Source: UBA6623 sp965238125
GTDB lineage: Bacteria; Acidobacteriota; Terriglobia; Bryobacterales; UBA6623
NCBI GenBank assembly: GCA_965238125.1
Contig: OZ250179.1
Span: 3,348,001-3,412,000 of the forward strand
Reading direction: 5' to 3'
DNA length: 64,000 nucleotides
The number at the start of each line of letters is the position of its first letter. The stretch's first letter is position 1. Positions 16,171 through 24,507 of this stretch are shown piece after piece. The notes under the pieces are model-generated. The model made no database searches and was not told the DNA's origin. It saw only the letters and a program-made list of their open reading frames with translations. The position numbers and the translations under genes were made by a program.

Positions 16171-16450
16171 CGAGCCCTCTAGGGTCCTGAGCGCAAGAAA
16201 ACTCGAACTTCGCATAGTCGCTTCGACGGCACTCCGCACCTTCCGATGCGGCGGTACGTCCGGCCTTCCAAGTCATACCGGCTGACCCGACGGCGGTAAG
16301 AGCAGGTCGAGAGCCCGCACCGCCGCGCCCGAATCGAAACCGCTTGTATACTGGGTCGAGCCGGAAACGAAAGACACCCGGCCGTGCCGTCGGGGCGTTT
16401 TCCCTTCAGGCGCTCCGGCCCGACGATTCCCCGGAGAAACTCACCCTCTA

Positions 16451-18163
16451 ATGCGCGCAGCCCTCGCCGCCCTAGTCGTCGCCTCGACCCTCTTCCTGCT
16501 GTTCTGGCAGCTCGACAATGTCAAGCTGTTCCGCGACGAGGCCACAACCGCGAACTGGGGTCGTCTGATGGCCGAAAACGGCACCTGGCTGCCGTGGACG
16601 ACCGATGGCGATCAGCTGGTCGTTCAGGCCGCCGACGGACACGACGTCAACTCCAAGATGCTGCCGGCCATGCATACCTATCTACAGTTTTACGTGGCCG
16701 CGGCCTCCTTCAAGCTGCTCGGCACGAATGCATTCACCGCCCGCTTGCCCTTCGCTCTCTGCGGCGCGGCGGCGTTGTGGGTGCTGTATCGGCTGGGCGT
16801 GCTCTTATTCGGGACGGGATGGCGGCCTTTCTTGCTCCCGTTCTTGGGCTTGCTTTCGATTGACTTCTTGAATGCATCAAGAGTATCTCGCTATTACGTC
16901 CTGGTCTATCTGATCGCCGCTTGGCTGCTGCTGCAGCTTTGTCGCTATCTGAAGAACCCCGCCCTCGCCGGTGATCGCGGTTTCTACGCGCGGCTCGCCG
17001 CGGCGGGCGTGCTGTTGTACGAGGCCAATTACGTCAGCTTCGCCGGCATGTGGTGTGCGCTTGGACTGTTCGTCTTGTTGCTTGGCGACCGCCGTTTGCT
17101 ACGCGGCTTTTTCGCTCTCTCCGGCGTGCTCGCAGTTGGTCTCGGCCTCGAATTTTGGGTCCTCCACTCCGACTTCGCGGCCAAATGGCCCCCGGAATCA
17201 AATCGCACCATCATCGAGATCTACGAACGCGCGCTGTTTTCCCGCGGCAGGGATTTCTGGAGAACCGTGCCGCTGTTGCTTCTGCTTCCCGCGGCCTTCC
17301 ATGCGGCTTGGCGTTCCGGACCGACGCTGTCCCGCCCAATCAAGGCCGCCATGGGCTTATCGCTACTCGTCGCCCTAAGCCCCTTGTTTTTCCCCTATAC
17401 GCGGCGCGAACTCTCCGACCTGCCGCCGGCTTTTTGGGTATTGGCGGTGCTTTGGGTCGTGGTTCCGGGAACCCTCTTCGTTCTCTGGCGGCGTTCCCAA
17501 CGAGGTGTATTGGCCCAAGCAGCGCTGCTCGGCGGACTCGTCTTGCTGGTATCCCCGCTGTTCACTACCGCTCTCGGCAAGGATGAAGCCAAACAACGCC
17601 ATTACTACCAGATCATCCCGGCGGCGGTGTTGTTGGGAGGGCTGGCAACCTCCGCTCTCAGCAGCGCCGGCCGCCGAGTCCCGACGGCGGTGCTCTTCGG
17701 AGGCCTGTTGATCTGGCCGAACCTTACCTTACCGGTGAAGGGCGGCCGCGTTGTCGCACGGCAGCTTCAAGACGACGATTCGGTTAACGGACCGCTGGTC
17801 GATTTCTTGCGGGAGAACGTCCGTCCTCACGAAAAGGTCGCTTTCTACCGCAACGTCAAGGGCATGGCGATTTTCTTCCACCTACCCGATTTAAACTGGG
17901 TCGCCTTGCTCGACAGCGACGTCCCGCACAACCGCCAATTCCGAGAACGCCTCCCCGATGACCAATTCGACGATTATCCCGACGTAGACTGGTACGTCGT
18001 TTGGAGCGCTCGAGGAAAACGCCCCAAGGGTCTGACGTCGGCATACCGGCTCGTCTGGGAACACAGCTACATACGCCGCAAAGACTGGTGGAACCGACAT
18101 CGCCCCGATCGGTCCGACAAGTACGAAGTCTATTACCGCGGTCGGAGCGCCGATGTGCCCTAG
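16451..18163 (+). CDS. GT-C membrane glycosyltransferase (GT39/ArnT-like)
   Basis: A 570-residue polytopic protein. The first membrane segment (residues 3-20) is followed by LFRDEATTANWGRLM, with the acidic pair D29-E30 that is typical of the first periplasmic loop of polyprenyl-phosphate-sugar-dependent transferases such as Pmt and ArnT. About 11-12 further hydrophobic segments run to about residue 430, and the last 130 residues form a soluble C-terminal domain (for example NVRPHEKVAFYRNVKGMAIFF). It would move a sugar from a polyprenyl-phosphate carrier to a protein or lipid on the outer face. The acceptor is unknown. It is a lone gene, with a copy of the 196-bp repeat 8 bases after its stop. 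Confidence 0.82.
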   Translation: MRAALAALVVASTLFLLFWQLDNVKLFRDEATTANWGRLMAENGTWLPWTTDGDQLVVQAADGHDVNSKMLPAMHTYLQFYVAAASFKLLGTNAFTARLPFALCGAAALWVLYRLGVLLFGTGWRPFLLPFLGLLSIDFLNASRVSRYYVLVYLIAAWLLLQLCRYLKNPALAGDRGFYARLAAAGVLLYEANYVSFAGMWCALGLFVLLLGDRRLLRGFFALSGVLAVGLGLEFWVLHSDFAAKWPPESNRTIIEIYERALFSRGRDFWRTVPLLLLLPAAFHAAWRSGPTLSRPIKAAMGLSLLVALSPLFFPYTRRELSDLPPAFWVLAVLWVVVPGTLFVLWRRSQRGVLAQAALLGGLVLLVSPLFTTALGKDEAKQRHYYQIIPAAVLLGGLATSALSSAGRRVPTAVLFGGLLIWPNLTLPVKGGRVVARQLQDDDSVNGPLVDFLRENVRPHEKVAFYRNVKGMAIFFHLPDLNWVALLDSDVPHNRQFRERLPDDQFDDYPDVDWYVVWSARGKRPKGLTSAYRLVWEHSYIRRKDWWNRHRPDRSDKYEVYYRGRSADVP

Positions 18164-18171
18164 CCCGGGCT

Positions 18172-18367
18172 AAGCCCGCATTTCTCATCGCCTGACGGGC
18201 AAAGCACATGATAGACCCGCCATTACTTCGTTTCGCTTGCTCGCCGTGCTCATCGTACTGTTCAAGTACGCCTCTTTGCTTAAGAAATGGGCGCCAAGCG
18301 GCGCGCGCCTCGTACTGACGGACCTTTCGTGCACTTTGCCTCGCCACGCGGTGAGAAAAGCGGGCTA
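18172..18367. repeat. 196-bp miniature inverted-repeat element, copy 2
   Basis: Second copy of the element at 5448-5643, same orientation, about 94% identical, with the same right terminus (GAGAAAAGCGGGCTA). Its left base differs (AAGCCCGC). It is intergenic, immediately after the GT-C gene. Having two copies 12.7 kb apart defines the element ends independently of its inverted repeats. Confidence 0.75.
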
Positions 18368-18569
18368 AAAGTTAGCTAAGAGTCACAACCGCCGCAACAC
18401 GCTTTCGACCTTTCCCAACGGGCTCCGCAACTTCTTCAGGAGGCTGATTCACGCCGAATTCAGGTTGTAACGCGCACGCGTTGGAGCGCAAAACGGCCGG
18501 TATCGCCGCTCTCCGCGTCACCTGAGTGGAGAAGGCGAAGCAAGTTAGGCTGGAAGAAGCCTCTCAACA

Positions 18570-18610
18570 GGGCGGTTAACTCAGTTGGTTAGAGCGCCTG
18601 CCTTACAAGC
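18570..18610 (+). pseudogene. 5' half of tRNA-Val (anticodon TAC), truncated in the anticodon stem
   Basis: The 41 bases starting GGGCGGTTAACTCAGTTGG form a correct acceptor 5' strand, D-arm (GAGC stem), anticodon 5' stem CCTGC and anticodon loop CTTACAA of a bacterial tRNA-Val(UAC). After AAGC the sequence diverges. The expected 3' stem, variable loop, T-arm and acceptor 3' strand are absent in the next 300 bases. It cannot be a functional tRNA as written. Breakage at the anticodon loop is a usual crossover position for integrases that target tRNA genes, so this may be an old attachment-site scar. No integrase is present. The rest of 18368-18892 contains no gene that I can recognise. Confidence 0.6.
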
Positions 18611-18892
18611 GACGAGAGTCCTTCCATTGGCTCTATCGGTTCCATCCATTTGTACGTGTTTTCAGCAACTTGGGGAATCTGCTTTCGGCTTGATCCTAAC
18701 CCCAAGCAACTAAAGGAGTAGGGGTTTTGTGACAGTTCTGCTACAGTTCTGGGCGATGTGTGAAGGCGCCTACTTTTTGGTCCGAAAAGCAGGTGGTGCC
18801 GAGGCCTGCCCCCTTCGGCCCAGTAGGAATCCGCCCACCGTCACCAAGAGCGGGTGCGTTCTCGTTGATGAGCCTGCGCACCCGCCCGGCGA

Positions 18893-20435
18893 TTAGCGAA
18901 AATCTTCCACCAACAGGATATCGGCCTCGCCGAGTTCGTCGCGACTTGTAAGAACGAGCCGACCGTCGGGGCTGATTGAGAAGTCGCGGGGAGAAGGGGG
19001 GTCTACAACCCGACCCACGTCAGTAGTCTCACTCGTCTCCGTGTCCAACAACTTGACAGCAACCAGTGAGTCCGGCGAACGTGTCTTGCCGGGATCCAGG
19101 AAATACAGCCCCTCGTCCCGAAAGCTCAGCGCCCGTTTGCTAAAAGGACTCAATATCTGTTCCGCTTCGCCTCCCTCCACGGGAACACGCCAAAACGACC
19201 CGAAACCCTTACCCCCTTCCCGCGCCCCGCAGAAATAAAGGTATCGACCGTCCGGCGATTCCTGATACGACCACGAAAGCATTTCATTGACGGGCACTCC
19301 ATCCGGTGTACGTCCGTCCGACAGCGCTCGCCAAACTTCGGGTTGTCCCGAGCGGTTGGTTTGAAAGTAGATGTAGAGACCGTCGCGCGACCAGGCCGGT
19401 TTCGACTCGTCGTCGCCGACGGTAACCCGTTGGGGAAGCCCGCCCTCGACGGGAATCGTGTAAATGTGGGAAGCGAAGTCCTCGAGTGTGGAGGTGTTGT
19501 TGCTCTCGCGTTTCGAGTGATGTAATCGAGATCTTTCCATAGGTTCCGATCAGCGATTTTCCGTCCGGGGTCCACGCCGGGGGGTGTGTACTCACGGCGC
19601 CCATTCTCGTCACCGAGCCGTCGACCAAAGAAAGGACGTAAGTGCCGCTCCCTTCGGGTGAATCGTACCTGGTGAAGGCGAGCCGGCGGCCGGCGGGCGA
19701 CCACGAAGGGAAACGATCCCTGCTCGCGCTGTCGGTGATTCTTTGGGGTGCTCCGCCGTCAAGGGCGGCGACGTGAATATCCGTCTCGTCGTGGTAGGCG
19801 ACCGACTTACCGTCGGGGGAGATTGCCGCGGCCCATCCGTGCGCCCCCGGGATGGTTCGAGCTTGAAACCGTAGTGGGCCGGCCTCGGCCGAAGACCTCG
19901 AGGGCGGGATGCTCGACACGCGAAGCCAAAGGATAGCGGCCACAACGATCAGCACCCCGGCCGCCAAGGTCGGAAGACTTCGGAAGCGACTGCCATAACG
20001 GCTGCCGGCGGTGCGGATTTGGCGGTTTCCACCGAGTCCGCCTTGGCGGTTGCCGGAGCCGCTTTGTCTTTCGATCGTTCCAATCTCACCCGGTGTTGCC
20101 CCGATCCGGGCCGCCGCATTGGATTGGACGGTCTCCACTGTCGCGATGAACAGATACCCGCGCGTGGGGACCGTCTCGATATAGCGCGGGTCTCGGGCCG
20201 CATCGCCGAGAGCGTCACGCAGTTTCTTCACCGCGCTGTTCAGACTGTCGTCGAATTCGACAAAAGTGTTCCCCGGCCACAGCAGCTCGCGCAATTCCTC
20301 ACGGGTCACCAACTCGCCGGGCCGTTCGAGCAGCGCAGTCAGGATCTGAAACGGCTGCTCACCCAGGCGGATGCGAATGCCGTGCTTACGCAACTTGCGT
20401 GTCCGCGGGTCCGCCTCTGGGCCTTCTCCCGTCAA
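18893..20435 (-). pseudogene. Frameshifted winged-helix / TolB-propeller membrane regulator (CadC-like)
   Basis: Two overlapping frames form one protein. The first (20435 down to about 19505) has a Trans_reg_C winged helix (LGEQPFQILTALLERPGE to DPRYIETVPTRGYLFIA, about residues 24-98), a Ser/Gly-rich linker, a membrane span (LPTLAAGVLIVVAAILWLRV, about 155-174) and the first propeller blades (WAAAISPDGKSVAYHD, FPSWSPAGRRLAFTRYD). Near 19500-19515, just after SITSLETRE, the frame shifts. The remaining blades continue in another frame (IYTIPVEGGLPQRV, SPDGRYLYFCG, DFSISPDGRLVLTSRDE) to the stop at 18893. The front end is also suspect: the only start is a TTG at 20435, and the usual residues before DPRTRKLRKHG are missing. 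This is either a pseudogene or a sequencing error plus a rearranged 5' end. Confidence 0.8.
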
Positions 20436-20885
20436 GCCTTCACCTGTACGGGATGGGAGGGGTTTTGTATTGGTCGTCCCGACATCAACTCAAACGATTT
20501 CGGACGGCGCACTCCCTACGTCTGGCAATGGATGTTCGATGTCCAGCGAGAGTTGAGCGATCGTGTCGTGATCGCCGCTGCGTACCAAGGCAACGCCGGT
20601 CACAAGCTGGAACGGTACCGCGTTTACGATCAAGCCGTCCATCGAACCGGGCCGAGCGATTCAACCCCGTTCCAACAACGGCAGCCCTGGCCCGAATTCA
20701 ACCTGATCGCACAAGTCGACGGCGCGGTGAACTCCACCTACAACGCGCTGACGGTGAAAATGGAGAGCCGCTATCGGAAAGGGTTGAATTTTCTCGTCGG
20801 CTACACCTGGGCAAAGGCTATCGATTCGGGCAGCACTATCGGAATCAACTCGGGCGACCGCTTCCCGGGCAACCACTACGACCTA

Positions 20886-21978
20886 TTGAGTCTCGCAAAA
20901 CAAAGTGACACCTTTTTGGGGTACGTACGTCTTTGTATGTATGGGAAATACAAAAGGCGTACGGCGGGATTTCGAGGCCCTGGAGAAGCGCCGTTTCAAA
21001 GCGATCCGGTTGGTCGAGCAAGGCTGTAGTCAGTCCGAGACAGCGAGGCGATTGAAGGTCGCGCGGCAAAGCGTCAGCGAGTGGCTGCGACGATACCGGC
21101 GTGACGGCGAAGCCGGGTTGCGCCAGGCCGGCCGCGCCGGCCGTAAGCCGCTGTTGGACGCCGCGCAGCTCGAACGCCTCGAGGCGTTGCTGCTGGAAGG
21201 CCCCGAGGCGCACGGCTTCCCGACGCCGCTGTGGAGCTGTCCGCGGGTCGCTCGTCTGATCGGAGACGAGTTCGGCGTGCGCTATCACGAGGGCCATGTC
21301 TGGAAGATCCTGCGGGCGCTCGGTTGGAGCCCGCAACGGCCCGTCGGCAAAGCGCGGGAGCGCAACGAAGAGGCCATCCGCGGCTGGCAGCGCAAGACTT
21401 GGCCGGCCATTAAAAAAAAGCCCGCAAAGAAGAACGTACGATCGTCTTCATCGACGAAAGCGGATTGAGTCAGAAGCCGCATCGTTGCCGCACCTGGGCG
21501 CCGCGCGGCGAGACACCGGTGTTGGAGTTCAACTTCAACTGGGACAAGCTGTCGGTGTCGGCCGGGCTGACGTTGCGCAACTTTTACTTCCGGCTCTATC
21601 CCGGCGCGATCGGCGAGCTGGAGGTCATCGACTTCCTGAAGGCTTTGGTGCGCCACATCGACGGCCCACTGCTGATCGTCTGGGACCGGCTGCCGGCGCA
21701 CCGCAGCCGCCTGGTGCGGGAGTTCATCCAGCTCTCCGAGGATCACATCGCAACGGAGTACTTGCCGCCCTATGCGCCGGAGTTGAACCCGGTGGAATAC
21801 ATTTGGGCGTACTGGAAGCAGCACGAGTTGCCCAACGTCTGCCCGAAGGACTACTGGGAACTCGACGAGCGCGCCCGCAAAGCGCTGCGGCGAATGCGCC
21901 GCAAACCGCGCTTGATTACCGCTTTCTGGAAACAGTCTTCTCTTTGTCTCGATTGACAGTATATTATGCGAGACTCAG
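20886..21978 (+). mobile_element. IS630-family insertion sequence with TA target duplication
   Basis: About 1.09 kb. The left end is TTGAGTCTCGCA (20886-20897) and the right end is TGCGAGACTCAG (to 21978), which gives an 11-bp perfect core (TGAGTCTCGCA) within a weaker inverted repeat of roughly 25 bases. TA flanks both sides (20884-20885 and 21979-21980), the known IS630/Tc1-mariner target duplication. Deleting the element plus one TA restores the receptor reading frame, which confirms the boundaries. Confidence 0.88.
20941..21956 (+). CDS. IS630-family transposase made by -1 ribosomal frameshifting
   Basis: Two overlapping frames make one 338-residue DDE transposase. Frame A (20941 to about 21420) has the helix-turn-helix part (RRFKAIRLVEQGCSQSETARRL) and a winged-helix segment (GVRYHEGHVWKILRALGWSPQRP). 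Frame B, in the -1 frame, continues from 21420 with IVFIDESGLSQKP (first catalytic Asp), LLIVWDRLPAHRS (second Asp) and the YLPPYAPELNPVEYIWAYWK motif with the terminal Glu. The change happens at eight adenines followed by G (21412-21420, A-AAA-AAG), the classic slippery sequence for this shift. Fusion without slippage would stop after about 176 residues. All three catalytic acids are present, so the element could still be active. Confidence 0.88.
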
Positions 21979-22552
21979 TAAGCACCGAGAAGGGACTTTC
22001 GCAATTCCACATCGGCCGCAGACTCACGGCCTCCTTCCTTTACGACCTGCCCTTCGGCAAAGGGAAACGCTTCTTAAGCGGCGGCGGTTTGGCCGGCAAA
22101 GTCCTAGGTGACTGGCGGATGGGGAGCATCCTGACATTCGCGGAAGGCGGGCCCGCCTCGGTCAGCCACATCGGTGACCGCAACAACACAGGCTTCCCCA
22201 CCTTCCCCGATGCCACCGGAATCAGTCCCAATCTGGACAACCCCACCCCGGACCGACTCTGGAACCGGGAAGCGTTCGACACGAATAACCCGGAACTCCG
22301 TGTCCGCGAAGGTAATGTCGGCCGCTCCGTGCTGCGACTTCCCGGGCTCGCGCTGGGATTTCTCACTCCTCAAGGACGTGACCCTCCGCGAAGGTCACCG
22401 GCTTCAGATCCGCTTCGAAGCCTTTAACTTCTCGAACCACCCCAACTGGATCGGATTTTTCTTCGACGCGAGAAGCCCCGTCTTCGGCATGGTTCCCGCC
22501 GCCAGGGGTCGCTTAGATTTGAGTTGGGGCGTTCCGGGTCCGCGCTGAGGAA

Positions 22553-23505
22553 CTCACTACCTATGAGATTGCGCGCCATGTCGAAGCGGGCATTCCCAAT
22601 GTCCTGGGAGTAGAACACGCCGGCCCCGGTGCGGAGGGTCCACTTGGCGGCCGGGCTCCAGACTATGCCCAGCCGGGGTGCCCAGTCATTGCGGTCCGTC
22701 CCGACCAGCCGTCGGCCCAGGAACGAGTCCCCGGCTTGAACGGCAACGCCGTCCGCATAGCTGCCGCAGGAGCTCGACGCTGCTTAGAAAGAAGAGTTGG
22801 TCTTTGACGATGGGTCCGCCAAACGTCAAGCCGAACTGATTTCGGATGAACGGGTTGTTCTTGCTTTCCGAATTCCACCGAGCGGCCTCGAATTTTCGGT
22901 TTCTGTAGAATTCGAAAACTGTGCCGTGAAACTCATTTGTCCCCGATTTGGTCGTCACAATGATTTGCGAGGTGGCGCGGCCGTGCTCCGCCCCGTAGAC
23001 ACCGGTCTGCACCTTGAACTTTCGGCGATATTTTCGCGAGCGAAAGGTAGTTGCGGCCGTTCAGGGGGAAGTCGACGAGTTGCTGTTCCGTGATGACGGT
23101 TCCGATCGCGGCGCTGTCTCGGGCGATGAGAGGCGCGCTCGCCGTCACTTCCACGATTTCCGCAACGGGTCCGATCTCCATCAGGAAGTCCGCGCGGGCG
23201 CGGTCCTCGACCTGCAGAACGACGCCGCTTCTCAATTGGGATTTGAAACCCTGCTTCTCGGCGAGCACGGTGTAGGGGCCGGGTTGCAGGAAGGGAATCG
23301 AGTAGCTTCCGCTCGCGCTCGTCTCAACCGTTCGGGATTGATTGGTGGACTCATTGGTGGCGCTAACGCGGGCACCCTGCACCGCGCCGGCGGAAGCGTC
23401 GCGCACAAAGCCGGCGATCTCCCCGAAAGCCTGTGCCGGCAGGTTGGATGCCGAGCAGAACACGGCCGCGAGGCCAAATAACCGCACGACCGTCGAGACA
23501 TTCAA
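22553..23505 (-). pseudogene. N-terminal part of a TonB receptor with internal deletions
   Basis: Starts with a signal peptide (MNVSTVVRLFGLAAVFCSASN...AQA) and a carboxypeptidase-regulatory domain (GEIAGFVRDASAGAVQGARV, then GSYSIPFLQPGPYTVLAEKQGF). The plug start follows (DSAAIGTVITEQQLVDFPLNGRNYLSLAKISP). Near 23020 it jumps, with a frame change, to VQTGVYGAEHGRATSQIIVTTKSG, omitting roughly 60 expected residues. After FGGPIVKDQLFFLSSVE (about 22780) it jumps again to AGDSFLGRRLVGTDRNDWAP and GAGVFYSQDIGNARFDMARN, omitting perhaps 300 residues, and recognisable receptor sequence then stops. It is clearly non-functional. Its end point matches where the plus-strand half at 20455-22548 begins. 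Confidence 0.8.
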
Positions 23506-23717
23506 CTCCTGGCAAGAAGAGGCCCTGCCGCCGGTTCACGGGTCGGCCGCACCCGTATTGGCAAGAAACCATCACTTCGATGTAGCCGGGTCTTCCCGAG
23601 AAGCAATGTTCTGTTTCATACTCTTCCCTGCGGTCTCGCGAGGGCGCCACGGATTTCGAACCCGGCGCCACTGCTCAAGTATGGCTTGCCGAAGACCCGG
23701 AATTTCGAGCCGGCGGC

Positions 23718-24464
23718 TCAGTACCGCTTCAAATAGAGATTCCGGAATTCCACCTTCATCGGGTCGCCGGTGTGGATTTGCAGACCGATCAGACCCTCGC
23801 TGACTCGATTTTGCACGTCGTCATCGACGACGACGCTCGTGACATAGCCGTTGAGGATGTGCATCAGGACGTTACCGCGGGCAACGACGTGCAGGCTGTT
23901 CCAATCATTGACCTTGATGTGCTTCTTGATTTCGTCCGCGTCTCGTAGCCGGCCGATCACGCGAGGTCCTTGTCGCTTTTCGATCTTGACCATGTCTCCC
24001 CGCCGGGCAATCAATCCGCGCGGCCCGCGTTCTTCGTAAAGCGCTCCCGTGAAGTTGTTGGCGAAATCGATGTCCGCCTGATAACCGCGCATTACCCATT
24101 TTCCCGCGCCGGGCAACTCGGCGCTACGGTATTGGACACCGCTATTGGTGGAGTTCATACGAAACTCGAGTTTGAGGTCGAAATCCTTGACCATCCCCCC
24201 ACGCCAGATCAAGAACGTGTTTCGGGAGATGGGTTTGCCCCGGCGGGTTTGGCCGACGATATATCCGTGTCTTGCTTTCCAGTGAGCCGGATCGCCGTCC
24301 CATTGATCGAGAGTGCCGTTGAAGATCGATTTGAAACCATCGTGGTCGTCCTCAACGTAAGGCTCGGGACCGGACGGGGCCTGAGCCGCTGCCGGGCCGA
24401 CCAGTACGAATCCGATCAGGGCGAGAATGGTGATCGTGAATGCACGGATTTTTCGCATAGACAT
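23718..24464 (-). CDS. Exported DUF1080 protein (3-keto-disaccharide hydrolase / LamG-like fold)
   Basis: A 248-residue protein. ATG at 24464 (MSMRKIRAFTITILALIGFVLVGPAAAQA) has GGAG 8 bases upstream and begins a Sec signal peptide cut after about residue 28. The mature part is one DUF1080 domain with the usual marks: GFKSIFNGTLDQWDGDPAHWKARHGYIVGQ, FDLKLEFRMNSTNSGVQYRS, YQADID, and the ending VSEGLIGLQIHTGDPMKVEFRNLYLKR. The fold is a concanavalin-like beta sandwich, and some members cleave 3-keto-glycosides in the periplasm. The substrate here is unproven. It lies 44 bases after the VWFA gene on the same strand. Confidence 0.88.
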   Translation of the reverse strand: MSMRKIRAFTITILALIGFVLVGPAAAQAPSGPEPYVEDDHDGFKSIFNGTLDQWDGDPAHWKARHGYIVGQTRRGKPISRNTFLIWRGGMVKDFDLKLEFRMNSTNSGVQYRSAELPGAGKWVMRGYQADIDFANNFTGALYEERGPRGLIARRGDMVKIEKRQGPRVIGRLRDADEIKKHIKVNDWNSLHVVARGNVLMHILNGYVTSVVVDDDVQNRVSEGLIGLQIHTGDPMKVEFRNLYLKRY

Positions 24465-24507
24465 TTGAGTACTCCATGGGCATGAGTCTTTGATCCCGGC
24501 CGGCCGG

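Larger units (their letters stand above)
20455..22548 (+). pseudogene. C-terminal part of a TonB receptor, interrupted by an IS630-family element
   Basis: Barrel half of an acidobacterial-type CarboxypepD_reg TonB receptor. Recognisable receptor text begins at GRRTPYVWQWMFDVQREL (from about 20500) and runs through PWPEFNLIAQVDGAVNSTYNAL and FLVGYTWAKAIDSG to NHYDL at 20885. It resumes after the element with STEKGLSQFHIGRRLTASF (from 21981). Removing 20886-21978 and one TA joins these in frame. Near 22345 the frame shifts again, from GRSVLRLPG to SRWDFSLLKDVTLREGHRLQ, and reading ends at RFEAFNFSNHPNW...WGVPGPR (stop 22546-22548). No start codon or signal peptide is present. The missing N-terminal portion lies on the other strand at 22553-23505. 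Confidence 0.8.

Noticed and set aside
18570..18890. Intron-containing or split tRNA-Val
   Set aside because: No sequence resembling the missing 3' half (T-arm, acceptor strand, CCA) was found downstream. A truncated remnant is simpler.
22489..22530. Lost N-terminus of the winged-helix regulator left beside the receptor by the inversion
   Set aside because: A frame reads MVPAARG...LRFEL, but the same bases are better explained as the receptor C-terminus (FGMVPAARGR). The resemblance is too short.
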